A DNA stretch of 64,000 nucleotides from CBDCIS01 sp965217565 (lineage in GTDB: Bacteria; Chloroflexota; Dehalococcoidia; Lucifugimonadales; CATOSD01). This document shows positions 8,506-16,470 of this stretch, in pieces. Position 1 is the first letter of the stretch, and each line of letters begins with the position of its first letter. The translations under genes and the position numbers were made by a program. The notes under the pieces were generated by a model. The model ran no database searches and was not told the DNA's origin. It saw only the letters and a program-made list of their open reading frames with translations. The DNA lies in contig CBDCIS010000010.1 of NCBI GenBank assembly GCA_965217565.1, forward strand, positions 396,653 to 460,652, read 5' to 3'.

Positions 8506-9776
8506 GGCGCCGCTCCCGCCAGTGTGTCAACGGGGTGATACTCGCCGTCCCTGCCGATGGTGGTAAGGAAAACGGCGTCCGAGCCCTGGTTGTCTTCGCT
8601 CCCAAAGCTGAGTTGAAACCCGCCGAAGTCCGTGATTCCCGGACGATGGAGAGCCTCGAGGAAGCAGTCGCGGCCGATGTTTCGACCGCAGGCTTCGAGG
8701 CCGATTATGGCCAGGCGGCCCGCAAGATAGCCTTCGAAAGATACGAACCCAGGAACGGCCGCCGGGTCGTAGGCCGACAGCGCGTTGAGGTAGGCCTGGA
8801 CTACGGGGATGGAGTCGTCGGTGGGAAATGGGACAACCTGGGTGACGTACACGCCCGCGCCGTAGGGGCCGAGCTCCTCCGCCAGCGCGTTGCTGCCGAC
8901 GAAGGACACGGTCATGAAGACCGGGTCCAATCCTGTGTGCCGCGCCCAAGCGACCAGTGTCGCCACCGGCTTGTATGCGCCAATCATGATCACGGCTTCG
9001 GGGTTGCCCTGCTGAAGGTCGATGAGCGCGGTCTTCACAGAGATGGTGTTGCGCGGATAGACTCCGATTGCCACAGGCTCCATGCCGCGTATGTCGAGCG
9101 CTTGCCGCGCGCCATTGTAGCCCGCTCGGCCATAGGAGTCGTCCTGGTACATCACGGCTATACGCTCGATGCCCAGGTCCTTGGTCAACCGCTCGACCAT
9201 CTCCTCGGTTTCCTGATTGTAGGAAGCGCGCAGGTTGATGACGTTTCCCAACTCCTCCGCGTCTCGCAGGAAGGCTGCGCCAGTGAAGGGAGCGATGTAG
9301 GGAACTTTCGCGGCCGCCGCGACGGGCACTGCGGAACGTGAGGTGGGTGTGCCAACCGCGCCTATCAGAGCGAAGACTTGCTCCGTGTCAATCAACTTCT
9401 CGGTGTTGGCGATGGCGGCTTCCGGCTCATAGGCATCGTCCAGAGACGTAAGATCCAGTATTCGGCCGTGGACGCCCCCCGAAAGGTTCACTTCCTGGAA
9501 CGCCGCCAGGATTCCGTGCCGCATGTTCGTGCCGAGTTCCTCCGCGGGACCACTGAAAGCGGCGGACTGGCCAAAGAGGACCCGGTCTTCGAAAATGCCG
9601 GGTATGCGCGCCGGGCCGGCGGCTTGCGGGGTATCCATGGGGGTGGAGTCGGAAGGCGGCGTGAGGTCTGTGTTATCGGAAGACGAATCGCAACCAGCCA
9701 GGCTCACGGCAATGACAAGAGCCCCAGCGCATAGCGCGAGCAACAGAGGCGCCGCCGGTCGTTGAGGGTGCCTCAT
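8502..9776 (-). CDS. Periplasmic ligand-binding lipoprotein (Leu/Ile/Val-binding type)
   Basis: A 424-residue type I periplasmic-binding protein of the branched-chain amino acid receptor family. The signal peptide ends in a lipobox, SLAGC, with Cys29 as the lipidated residue, followed by a Ser/Asp/Thr/Pro-rich linker. The body carries family segments such as VLFGQSAAFSGPAEELG, ALIGAVGTPTS and AVMYQDDSYGRAGYNG. No permease or ATPase gene is near it. It lies inside a regulatory operon with 4-base overlaps on both sides (anti-sigma factor upstream, histidine kinase downstream), so it is more likely a sensor subunit than a transporter component. The ligand is unknown; amino acids or related small molecules are plausible from the family. 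Confidence 0.9.
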   Translation of the reverse strand: MRHPQRPAAPLLLALCAGALVIAVSLAGCDSSSDNTDLTPPSDSTPMDTPQAAGPARIPGIFEDRVLFGQSAAFSGPAEELGTNMRHGILAAFQEVNLSGGVHGRILDLTSLDDAYEPEAAIANTEKLIDTEQVFALIGAVGTPTSRSAVPVAAAAKVPYIAPFTGAAFLRDAEELGNVINLRASYNQETEEMVERLTKDLGIERIAVMYQDDSYGRAGYNGARQALDIRGMEPVAIGVYPRNTISVKTALIDLQQGNPEAVIMIGAYKPVATLVAWARHTGLDPVFMTVSFVGSNALAEELGPYGAGVYVTQVVPFPTDDSIPVVQAYLNALSAYDPAAVPGFVSFEGYLAGRLAIIGLEACGRNIGRDCFLEALHRPGITDFGGFQLSFGSEDNQGSDAVFLTTIGRDGEYHPVDTLAGAAP

Positions 9777-10192
9777 TCCACCCTGCGCGTGACCAGGGTC
9801 AGGTGGTTTTTGCCCTCCTCCCTCTTGTAGCTCATCTCATCCATCATCGTGCGAACAAAGTGTACGCCAAGCCCGCCTACGCGCCTGTCTTCCAACGAGC
9901 CTTCGAGGTCCGGCGAAGGGGCGTCATTTAGCGGATCGAAGGGATGGCCATCATCCGTAATCTGAATGACGAGGGAGTCCGGTTCCGAGGTCAACGTTAT
10001 CTCGATCTCGTGGACGCCTTCATCATGTCCGTAGTTCATGACGTTGATTCCCATCTCTTCCAGAGCGAGGTTCACCCGGAAGAGCAAATCTGGAGGCCAG
10101 CCCTCCCTCTCTCCCAGTTCCTCGACAGCGGCCGCGAGACGGGTCAACTCTTCTAGTTCGGTTTTAATTGTGAGTGTAAGTTTCTCGCTCAA
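9773..10192 (-). CDS. RsbW/SpoIIAB-like anti-sigma factor kinase
   Basis: A 139-residue stand-alone GHKL ATPase domain. The N-box region NLALEEMGINVMNYGHD (residues 41-57), the G1 segment ITDDGHPFDP and the late glycine motif GGLGVHFVRTMMDEM are all present, as in serine kinases that bind sigma factors or other targets and phosphorylate a STAS antagonist. It overlaps the RsbU-like gene upstream and the binding lipoprotein downstream by 4 bases each. By analogy it would phosphorylate the STAS protein encoded at 11426-11764. No sigma factor gene is nearby, so the controlled target is unknown. Confidence 0.9.
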   Translation of the reverse strand: MSEKLTLTIKTELEELTRLAAAVEELGEREGWPPDLLFRVNLALEEMGINVMNYGHDEGVHEIEITLTSEPDSLVIQITDDGHPFDPLNDAPSPDLEGSLEDRRVGGLGVHFVRTMMDEMSYKREEGKNHLTLVTRRVE

Positions 10193-11361
10193 AGGCCGGC
10201 CTTGTTGCGGTGGAGTACCATGCAGGTGATGTCATCGGACTGGGGCGCGTCTCCGACAAAGGAGTGAACGGCGTCGAAAACCCGTAGGGTGGTCTCCTCG
10301 GAGTCTATCGGGGGCTGGTTGGCGAAGACTTCACGCAGTCGGTCAACACCAAACTCCTGGTAGTCGCCGTCCATAGCCTCAGAAACGCCGTCGGTGTAGA
10401 GAACGAGGGTATCGCCCGGCGCGAGGGTTATGGTGTCCTCTTCATAGTGGAGGTCCGGAACCAGTCCCAGTGCGACGCCTCCGGTGAGGGGAAGTTCGCT
10501 CGAACTTCCGTCGGCGTGCACGAGAAGGGGCGGGTTGTGACCGCCGTTCGCGTAGGTGACCGCCCCGCTGTACGAGTCATATACCGCGTAGAAGAGCGTG
10601 ACGAACATCGTTGAGTCGTTGTCCTCGTGTAGCAGGTCGTTGACGCTTGCGAGCACCTTGCCGGGGGTCGAGCTGCCGATGGTCATGGCCCTGATGAGGG
10701 TGCGGCTGGACATCATGAAGAGCGCGGCGGGCACGCCCTTGTCGGAAACGTCCGCGACGGCGAGACCGAGCCGATTGTTCTCCCGATTCAGCACGTCGAA
10801 GAAATCTCCGCCAACGTTGCGCGCCGGCTCCATCTTCCCGAATACCTGGAAGCCCGAACCGGTGGGGAAGCGTGTAGGGAGAAGAGCCTGCTGCATGTTG
10901 CTGGCAATGTCGAGTTCGTTCTGCAGCACCGTAAGCTTGTTGCGCGATTCCAATGCTTCGCGCCACTCCAGCAGGTGGCTCAGCGTCCGCTCGATGGTGA
11001 CCCGCAAGTCGTCGAAGTCGATGGGCTTGGTTACGAAATCGAACGCGCCGCGGTTCATCGCTGTGCGGATATTCTTCATGTCGCCATAGGCCGAGATAAT
11101 CACCGAGCGAACGTTGGTGCTCACCTTGGGTATCTGGTTCAGCAGCGTGAGGCCGTCCATCTGGGGCATGTTGATGTCAGAAAGCACGAGATCGATGCTC
11201 TCGTCCTCACTCAGCCTCTGCAAGGCCTCTACGCCGTTGTGAGCGAATACGAAGGAGTATTGACTTCTTCGTATGTCCCGGCGCATACGCTGCAGGATAA
11301 GGGGCTCGAGGTCCGGCTCGTCGTCAACGACGAGGATCTTGTATGGTGGTTGCGCTGTCAT
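10189..11361 (-). CDS. Response regulator with PP2C-type phosphatase (RsbU-like)
   Basis: A 390-residue protein. The N-terminal receiver domain (residues 8-130) has the acidic pair VVDDEP and phospho-acceptor Asp62 in VLSDINMP. A coiled-coil linker follows, then a SpoIIE/PP2C phosphatase domain (about 190-390) with metal-binding segments NVGGDFFDV, LAVADVSDKG, GGHNPPLL and LYTDGVSEA. The frame runs further upstream, but ATG 11361 starts exactly at the receiver domain and is chosen. It probably dephosphorylates the STAS protein when phosphorylated by the kinase at 6310-8505. The stop overlaps the next gene by 4 bases. The operon order is STAS, phosphatase, anti-sigma, receptor, kinase. Confidence 0.93.
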   Translation of the reverse strand: MTAQPPYKILVVDDEPDLEPLILQRMRRDIRRSQYSFVFAHNGVEALQRLSEDESIDLVLSDINMPQMDGLTLLNQIPKVSTNVRSVIISAYGDMKNIRTAMNRGAFDFVTKPIDFDDLRVTIERTLSHLLEWREALESRNKLTVLQNELDIASNMQQALLPTRFPTGSGFQVFGKMEPARNVGGDFFDVLNRENNRLGLAVADVSDKGVPAALFMMSSRTLIRAMTIGSSTPGKVLASVNDLLHEDNDSTMFVTLFYAVYDSYSGAVTYANGGHNPPLLVHADGSSSELPLTGGVALGLVPDLHYEEDTITLAPGDTLVLYTDGVSEAMDGDYQEFGVDRLREVFANQPPIDSEETTLRVFDAVHSFVGDAPQSDDITCMVLHRNKAGL

Positions 11362-11425
11362 ATCGTTCCATGCTTCTGCTGACGGGCCTGCGCCCGCACG
11401 CCAATCCTTGATGGCGTTGGCTAAA

Positions 11426-11764
11426 TCAGTTTGCGACCGCCGCGGCCGCTTCCGCGCGAGAAGCATGAACGGGTATGATCTTGTCGAAGCCGCTGATCTC
11501 GAACACCTCGCGAATTGAATCCGACAGGGAGCAGATCGCAAGCTTCCCACCCTGCCTCTGAAGAACCCTGGCAGTCAGCAGGATGACCCGAAGTCCCGCG
11601 CTGCTGATGTAGTTGAGTTGCTCGAAGTCCAGGACCATCCCCTTAAGGTCGTCGTCTATCTCGGCCGCCAGTGTCTCCTGAAACTCCCGGGCCTCGGTGC
11701 CATCTATGCGGTCACCGACATTCGCAATTAGGGTTCCATCCTGCCACTCGGTGCTGATTTCCAT
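11426..11764 (-). CDS. STAS-domain anti-sigma factor antagonist (RsbV/SpoIIAA-like)
   Basis: A 112-residue single STAS domain. The segment LNYISSAGLRVILL holds the phosphorylatable serine (Ser55 by alignment with SpoIIAA) at the start of the conserved helix. In the known system the unphosphorylated form binds the GHKL kinase and frees its target. It is the first gene of the minus-strand operon; GAGGAGACG precedes the ATG by a few bases, and a possible promoter lies about 110 bp upstream. The phosphatase gene starts 64 bp downstream. Confidence 0.93.
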   Translation of the reverse strand: MEISTEWQDGTLIANVGDRIDGTEAREFQETLAAEIDDDLKGMVLDFEQLNYISSAGLRVILLTARVLQRQGGKLAICSLSDSIREVFEISGFDKIIPVHASRAEAAAAVAN

Positions 11765-11870
11765 TAAACTCGTCTCCTCAAATATCGAGGCTCTAGCTTT
11801 GACTGGATTTCTCCAGAAGCCACGCGAACATGAAAAGGCAAAGGTTTGAAAGCAACCTACCCAACTCTAA

Positions 11871-11899
11871 TTCTTAGCATCTTGCCCAACGAAAGTCAA
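11871..11899 (-). promoter_or_regulatory. Possible promoter of the partner-switching operon
   Basis: Reading the minus strand, TTGACT (11894-11899) and TAAGAA (11871-11876) are separated by 17 bases, about 105 bp before the STAS gene start. The -35 box is close to the sigma-70 consensus; the -10 box is weak. The call rests on spacing and position only. Confidence 0.38.
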
Positions 11900-12007
11900 G
11901 CCAAATCCTGATATCCTCAACACGCGCTAGCATAATAGAGTGGAGTCATTTCTAGTACAAGTTCAAGGTGCATACCATAGGCTCCAAGCATATACCGCCA
12001 CGACCTG

Positions 12008-12079
12008 TGCTGCCCTCATTGCGGCTCCAACCAGCTACCCAAAAATGGACGCTCCCGAGGCATTCAGACCTACCGATTG
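12008..12079 (+). pseudogene. Zinc-ribbon fragment of an IS1-like transposase
   Basis: A short open stretch reads CCPHCGSNQLPKNGRSRG and then IQTYR. This matches the N-terminal zinc ribbon of IS1/InsA-like transposases (CPHCGS, then K-N-G, then a Q-x-Y-R-C type ending). No start codon, second Cys pair or catalytic domain follows, and the frame stops at 12101. It is a relic just upstream of the tRNA gene. The rest of 11765-12147 shows only the two proposed promoters. Confidence 0.5.
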
Positions 12080-12099
12080 ATACGTAGGACGATACCGTC

Positions 12100-12128
12100 T
12101 TGACAGTCCTATTGCCGTTGAGTACGCT
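12100..12128 (+). promoter_or_regulatory. Possible promoter of the tRNA gene
   Basis: TTGACA (12100-12105, perfect -35) is followed after 17 bases by TACGCT (12123-12128, weak -10), with the tRNA starting 19 bases further on. Strong -35 and correct spacing and position support it; the -10 box is poor. Confidence 0.4.
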
Positions 12129-12147
12129 TTATGGGAACTTCCTTCAC

Positions 12148-12222
<75 letters not shown>

Positions 12223-12510
12223 GACTTGACGATTTCAAGAACCTTCGTGTTGCGGTTCACTCTAACAGTGCAATTGGACATGCGCCCCGCCTCACCCAAC
12301 GAATGACTTAACCAAGCCCTTCCGTGTCTGCAGGGCTAGTTCTTCGCGAGTCCACCGCCGGCTAGAATTCTCGTGACCTCCTCCCGATTCTTGTACCACC
12401 TGCTACCCTAGTCCGAGCGGCACTTGGTATGAGTTCAGGGAAATCTCCTTGATCTCCACACCGAAAGCCTGTCGTAGTTCGCCTCGGAACTGTAGATGTA
12501 TGACATGGGC

Positions 12511-12539
12511 TTGACTGATAACGATATTATCGTTAGGAT
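12511..12539 (+). promoter_or_regulatory. Promoter of the inositol phosphate synthase gene
   Basis: TTGACT (12511-12516) and TAGGAT (12534-12539) are 17 bases apart. A perfect palindrome fills most of the spacer. Transcription would begin about 7 bases after the -10 box, at or next to the ATG at 12547, so the message may be leaderless. Confidence 0.5.
12519..12535. promoter_or_regulatory. 17-bp palindromic operator
   Basis: TAACGATA-T-TATCGTTA is a perfect 8-bp inverted repeat with a 1-bp centre. It lies between the -35 and -10 boxes of the following gene, the classic repressor position. The downstream enzyme carries its own HTH domain, so autoregulation is an attractive inference. Confidence 0.6.
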
Positions 12540-12546
12540 AGCCGCC

Positions 12547-14103
12547 ATGAACAATGATCAGAATGCCGCAAAGCAGATCATCAACCGATTCGGAGGCCAG
12601 TCCGCGTTGGCCGGCCTGCTGGGCAAGCGCCAGAGCACCGTGCAGCACTGGTCCAGGACCGGGAGGATACCCTCCCAGTGGCACGAGAAACTGCTGGAAC
12701 TCGCCCGTCGGCAGGGAATCGCCCTGGAACCCAGGGACTTCGTTTCGGCAGGCACGCCCGGCGTAGAGCCGCCGGACGGCAGGCTTGGCGTCCTCCTCGT
12801 GGGTCTTGGCGCTGTGTCGTCGACACTCATCGCCGGCGTCGAGCACATACGGCGCGGCTCCGGTCAGCCCGTAGGCTCCATCAGCCAGATGGCGACCATA
12901 CGGCTCGGCAAGCGGTCCGACAGAAGGTCACCCTTCATAAGAGACTTCGTTCCCCTTGCAGGGCTGGACCAACTCGTATTCGGAGCATGGGACCCGATAC
13001 CGGACAACGCATATGAGGCCGCGGTCAAGTGCGGCGTCCTGCACAGGTACGAAGAGATAGAGCCGGTCGCAGACTTTCTCAGGACGGTCGAACCGATGGA
13101 GGCGGTGTTCTACAACGACTATGTCAAGCGCATCCAGGGCATCAACGTCAAGTCGTTCGGCAACAAGCTGGAGGCTGTCGATGCCATTCGCGAGGACATT
13201 CGCCGGTTCAGGGCGGAGAACGAGTGCGACAGGCTCGTGATGGCATGGTGCGCTTCTACCGAAATATTCATTATGGAGAGCGAGATACACCAGGACATCG
13301 AGAGCTTCGTCGGCGGGCTCCGTGAGAACAACGCGAGAATCGCGCCCTCGATGCTCTACGCCTACGCCGCCCTTCTGGAGGGCGTCCCATTCATCAACGG
13401 CTCACCGAACCTGTCGGTGGATGTGCCCGCTCTCGAGAAGCTGGCCAGGGACGAAGGCGTTCCGGTCTGCGGGAAGGACTTCAAGACCGGCCAGACACTC
13501 GTCAAGACGGTAATCGGGCCGATGCTCAAGGCGAGAATGCTCGGGGTGGACGGTTGGTTCTCCACCAACATCCTGGGGAACCGTGACGGGGAGGTACTCG
13601 ACGAGCCCGAGAACTTCAGAACGAAGGAGGAGTCGAAACTCGGCGTGTTGGAGTACATCCTGCAGCCGGAGATGTACCCTGAGCTCTACTCCGACGCCTA
13701 TCACAAGGTGCGCATCAACTACTATCCGCCCCGCGGCGACGCCAAGGAGGGCTGGGACAACATCGACCTGTTCGGATGGCTGCGCCATCCGATGCAACTC
13801 AAGATCAACTTCCTCTGCTCGGACTCCATCCTCGCCGCGCCGCTGGTGCTGGACCTCATACTCTTCATGGATTTGGCCCAGCGCGCCAGCCTGGCGGGCA
13901 TACAGGAGTGGCTCTCCTTCTACTTCAAGAGCCCCCAGCACGCGCCTGCCGTCTATCCTGAGCACGACCTGTTTATCCAGCAGGCCAAGCTCAAGAACAC
14001 CCTGCGCTGGCTGATGGGCGAGGACCAGATCACCCACCTGGGCATGGAGTACTACCGCGAGCCGTTCTCCCCGGTTGGCGCAGACCCTTACCTGCCAGCC
14101 TGA
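12547..14103 (+). CDS. Inositol-3-phosphate synthase with N-terminal HTH domain
   Basis: NAD-dependent conversion of glucose 6-phosphate to inositol 3-phosphate, the first step to inositol lipids or compatible solutes. The C-terminal about 430 residues carry VGLGAVSS (NAD-binding glycine loop), GSPNLSVD, GKDFKTGQT, LGNRDGEVLDEP and SDSILAAPLVLDL, all typical of the family. The first about 70 residues are not part of the enzyme: INRFGGQSALAGLLGKRQ, then STVQHWSRTGRIPSQW, read as a YdaS/Cro-like helix-turn-helix. An ATG at 12496 would put the promoter and palindrome inside the gene, so ATG 12547 (518 residues) is preferred. The gene stands alone between a tRNA and a transposon. Confidence 0.9.
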   Translation: MNNDQNAAKQIINRFGGQSALAGLLGKRQSTVQHWSRTGRIPSQWHEKLLELARRQGIALEPRDFVSAGTPGVEPPDGRLGVLLVGLGAVSSTLIAGVEHIRRGSGQPVGSISQMATIRLGKRSDRRSPFIRDFVPLAGLDQLVFGAWDPIPDNAYEAAVKCGVLHRYEEIEPVADFLRTVEPMEAVFYNDYVKRIQGINVKSFGNKLEAVDAIREDIRRFRAENECDRLVMAWCASTEIFIMESEIHQDIESFVGGLRENNARIAPSMLYAYAALLEGVPFINGSPNLSVDVPALEKLARDEGVPVCGKDFKTGQTLVKTVIGPMLKARMLGVDGWFSTNILGNRDGEVLDEPENFRTKEESKLGVLEYILQPEMYPELYSDAYHKVRINYYPPRGDAKEGWDNIDLFGWLRHPMQLKINFLCSDSILAAPLVLDLILFMDLAQRASLAGIQEWLSFYFKSPQHAPAVYPEHDLFIQQAKLKNTLRWLMGEDQITHLGMEYYREPFSPVGADPYLPA

Positions 14104-14259
14104 CCCGCTCGCTCTGATGGCTGTGCGGGCCTCTCGTTTTCAGGTAAATACTGCCGAACACACCTCCGCCAGCCTTGAGTCCGCAGTGGCAGCGCTGATA
14201 ATGAAGGTACCCTGCTCGCACCAGTGGTAGGTTGGCGGCGCCGTCCGGGAGAGATGGAA

Positions 14260-14288
14260 GAGCCTCCAACCCGATGGGCCGGAGGCTC
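14260..14288 (+). terminator. Hairpin downstream of the inositol phosphate synthase
   Basis: GAGCCTCC (14260-14267) pairs with GGAGGCTC (14281-14288), with CCC-GAT-GGG able to pair inside the loop. It lies 157 bp after the stop codon. No T-run follows, so it is at best a weak or factor-assisted terminator. The rest of 14104-14352 shows nothing else. Confidence 0.35.
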
Positions 14289-14352
14289 GTGGGGGACTGT
14301 CCAGGGTACGCTGACCCCTTCCTATATCAGGACTTCCCAGCGGAAAGTTCGC

Positions 14353-14406
14353 AATTCAGTCTTACACGGCCCACTTTTTTTGGGGGAATTATATACAATT
14401 TTAGCC
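14353..14406 (+). repeat. Left terminal inverted repeat
   Basis: Left end of the IS1595-type unit. It matches the reverse complement of 18297-18345: outer AATTCAGTCTT identical, then GGCC, a short A/T homopolymer run, GGAATT, ATATACAATT and TAGCC. The left copy is about 5 bases longer because of the homopolymer region. Confidence 0.75.
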
Positions 14407-14452
14407 GAAGCTAAAGCCTATGCCTGTTCTCTTGCCGCAAATTTCCGTAAAC

Positions 14453-14695
14453 TCACTCAACATTTCGCACAGTGAGTATTCCTGTGATTCGAGGCCCTCC
14501 TTTTGCGTTCTGTAAACTAATAACCTTCTCTACTCCTTCGTGCAACTCGCGTAACTGTATATCCTTGTGTTCGCTGTCTTGAATCCGCACTTGCTCTTTG
14601 CTGACCTCATTCATATGCTGTTTCCAGCCAGACCACAACACAACTAGAAACCCTACTACGCCAACCACAATCCATATCCATAATTCAATAGACAT
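14453..14695 (-). CDS. Small single-pass membrane protein
   Basis: Eighty residues. One transmembrane helix at the N terminus (IELWIWIVVGVVGFLVVLW) is followed by a charged coiled-coil-like tail (NEVSKEQVRIQDSEHKDIQL). The frame is open to 14764, but ATG 14695 begins directly at the helix and has GGGAGGA about 11 bases upstream. No family is recognised. It is the left-most cargo gene of the transposon; the architecture resembles small phage or plasmid membrane proteins, but no function can be given. Confidence 0.5.
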   Translation of the reverse strand: MSIELWIWIVVGVVGFLVVLWSGWKQHMNEVSKEQVRIQDSEHKDIQLRELHEGVEKVISLQNAKGGPRITGILTVRNVE

Positions 14696-14807
14696 AATAG
14701 ATACAATCCTCCCACAACATGCGCCCGTTGCTGCCGAACCTACAAAGTAGATTACCTTCAACATACATACTGCGCTTTCATTTACAGACTAAGGCGCTCA
14801 GCCTCAA

Positions 14808-15134
14808 TTAAGGAACAGGAGACGCTAAATGAGTTACAGCATTCGGAGAATCGTGTTCACATGTAGCCAGTGTGACCGCCCGGCAAAGCTCATCTACCCT
14901 GAGAGAGACTTTCACGTTCTTAGCGACCTTATAAGCCTGTCCTGCGATAATTCTTGTTGCTCCTTCTTCGGGTTCACAGTCGAAGGCGATGTAGCGAGAA
15001 GGGCTTACGTCAAGGAGGTTCCGAGCAACCCTGTAGAGGGGATCATAGGGACAGCCAAGACGCTCAGCAAGTCCTCTAAGGAACTCAGTGACCTCTTCCC
15101 ATTCCGAATAGATATTATCTTCAAATAGCGTCAT
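14808..15134 (-). CDS. Hypothetical cargo protein
   Basis: A 108-residue protein with no recognised family, acidic at the N terminus (MTLFEDNIYSEWEEVTEF). It begins 7 bases after the stop of the zinc-ribbon gene, with AGGTAAAGAGAT ahead of the ATG, so it reads as the third gene of the transposase transcript. A competing 99-residue frame on the plus strand (14829-15128) has a good ribosome-binding site and Cys pairs (CSQC, CDNSCC). The minus frame is preferred because guanine is clearly more frequent at its first codon position (about 39% against 27%) and because of the operon position. Confidence 0.5.
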   Translation of the reverse strand: MTLFEDNIYSEWEEVTEFLRGLAERLGCPYDPLYRVARNLLDVSPSRYIAFDCEPEEGATRIIAGQAYKVAKNVKVSLRVDELCRAVTLATCEHDSPNAVTHLASPVP

Positions 15135-15141
15135 TATCTCT

Positions 15142-15381
15142 TTACCTCATATGTATCTTATGACAAGCCTCACAGCGTTCATCGCGGTAAAGCGTCTCAG
15201 GGTAATGAACTGGCCGCTTACACTCTACGCAACGAAAATCAGGCTCATCCTCCGGGTACTTCCACATATAGTCCTTTGGCAACGCAAACATAGCCTGGGC
15301 CATCTCTTCGGGAGTAGCGTCTATTCTAGGTGGATTCTTCCGCGTCATAGGCCGTCCGAGTTCTTTCTTCCGTTTTGCCAT
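15142..15381 (-). CDS. Zinc-ribbon protein coupled to the transposase
   Basis: Seventy-nine residues. The N terminus is basic (MAKRKKELGRPMTRK), followed by a helix DATPEEMAQAMFALP, then two Cys pairs, CVEC and CEAC, about 19 residues apart, forming a probable zinc ribbon. Its ATG follows the transposase stop without a gap (TAGATG), so the two are translationally coupled. Small proteins of this type recur behind IS1595 transposases in my recollection of related genomes; whether it helps transposition or binds DNA is not known. Confidence 0.7.
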   Translation of the reverse strand: MAKRKKELGRPMTRKNPPRIDATPEEMAQAMFALPKDYMWKYPEDEPDFRCVECKRPVHYPETLYRDERCEACHKIHMR

Positions 15382-16320
15382 CTAAGAAACCTCCGCTATC
15401 AGATCGACGTACCGAAGCTGTTTACCCTCAGCCCCTTTCGCCAAGATTGCCATTTGGTCTGCTGTATCTAGGGGCCTGCGATTATGCCGCCCTTCAAACT
15501 CGGCAACATAGCGGTCAAGATGCTTCACGCTCATATGATGATACACCCCGTCATATCCGCGCTTCAATGCCGCCCAATGGCTTTCCATGCCGTTAGTGTG
15601 CGCCATACCCTTAACGTACTCGCTGACACTATGCTTAACCGATTCATGCGGCCTGGATAGCCCCTTGTAAGCCGCCGCGTCGTCCGTGTACACCGTCGTA
15701 TCTGAATCAGTATTTTGTTCTACAAAGTCCTGCAAAGTAGATGAATCGGTAGAACCAACTACCTTACTCGTGATATGGCCGGTGTCTCTATCCTTCATGC
15801 CCACAACAGCAGTCTTACCCACAGTCCCACGACCGGCCTTCAACTTCTTGTTTGAATGCTTGTTCTTTTCCTTGCCGCCAATATACGTCTCATCAACCTC
15901 TACCGGCCCAGCAAACTTTCCGCTAGTGGCAGTCAATGCCTCACGAATCCTATGTGCCATATGCCAAGCCGATTTCTGAGTTACACCCAGATCGCGGTGT
16001 AGCTTCATGCTCGATACACCTTTCAAGTTAGTCATGTACAGATAGAAGGCTATAGCCCACTTGTTCAAGGGAATGTTGGAGCTATGAAGCACAGTACCCG
16101 TCTTGACCGAGAAATGCTTACGGCAATCGCGGCAACGGAAAGGAGCGGGTTTGCGGTTAGCAATAGCGGCAATGTTCAAGCTGCCGCACTTCACACAGGC
16201 AATCCCATTGGGCCAACGTTGCTCAATAAACCAAGCCTCAGCCTTCTCCACAGTATTAAACCGCTCTATGACTTCTATCAGGTTAATTCCCTTGCGGTAC
16301 GCTTTTCCTGGTCCTCCCAT
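15382..16320 (-). CDS. IS1595 family (ISXO2-like) transposase
   Basis: A 312-residue DDE transposase. The N-terminal zinc finger has CVKCGS and CRDCRKHFSVKTGTVL. The catalytic domain shows D in VEVDETYIGGKEK, D in TVYTDDAAAYKG and E in HTNGMESHWAALKRGYDGVY, and ends with a YVAEFEGRHNRR segment. The frame is open to 16371, but ATG 16320 has GGAGG 5 bases upstream and starts at the family's usual position. The gene looks intact, so the element may be active. The downstream zinc-ribbon gene is coupled to it. Confidence 0.93.
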   Translation of the reverse strand: MGGPGKAYRKGINLIEVIERFNTVEKAEAWFIEQRWPNGIACVKCGSLNIAAIANRKPAPFRCRDCRKHFSVKTGTVLHSSNIPLNKWAIAFYLYMTNLKGVSSMKLHRDLGVTQKSAWHMAHRIREALTATSGKFAGPVEVDETYIGGKEKNKHSNKKLKAGRGTVGKTAVVGMKDRDTGHITSKVVGSTDSSTLQDFVEQNTDSDTTVYTDDAAAYKGLSRPHESVKHSVSEYVKGMAHTNGMESHWAALKRGYDGVYHHMSVKHLDRYVAEFEGRHNRRPLDTADQMAILAKGAEGKQLRYVDLIAEVS

Positions 16321-16470
16321 ATCTGCCTCCAAACAAGTACGATTTCTGCACTTATTATAGCCAAATCGCACTCATTTGTCAAGTATTTTAATCATCAGAT
16401 TAGCCTTCATATCCGATAGTGTAAACCCCTTTCTTGACAGCCATCTTGTACCTGTGTTAGGTTCTGTTCG

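Noticed and set aside
12496..12546. Upstream ATG start for the inositol phosphate synthase
   Set aside because: It would place the promoter, the perfect palindrome and the likely transcript start inside the coding sequence; ATG 12547 fits the domain start.
14829..15128. Plus-strand 99-residue frame with Cys pairs as the main gene
   Set aside because: Codon-position statistics and the transposase operon favour the minus frame; it is kept as a finding, not as a gene.
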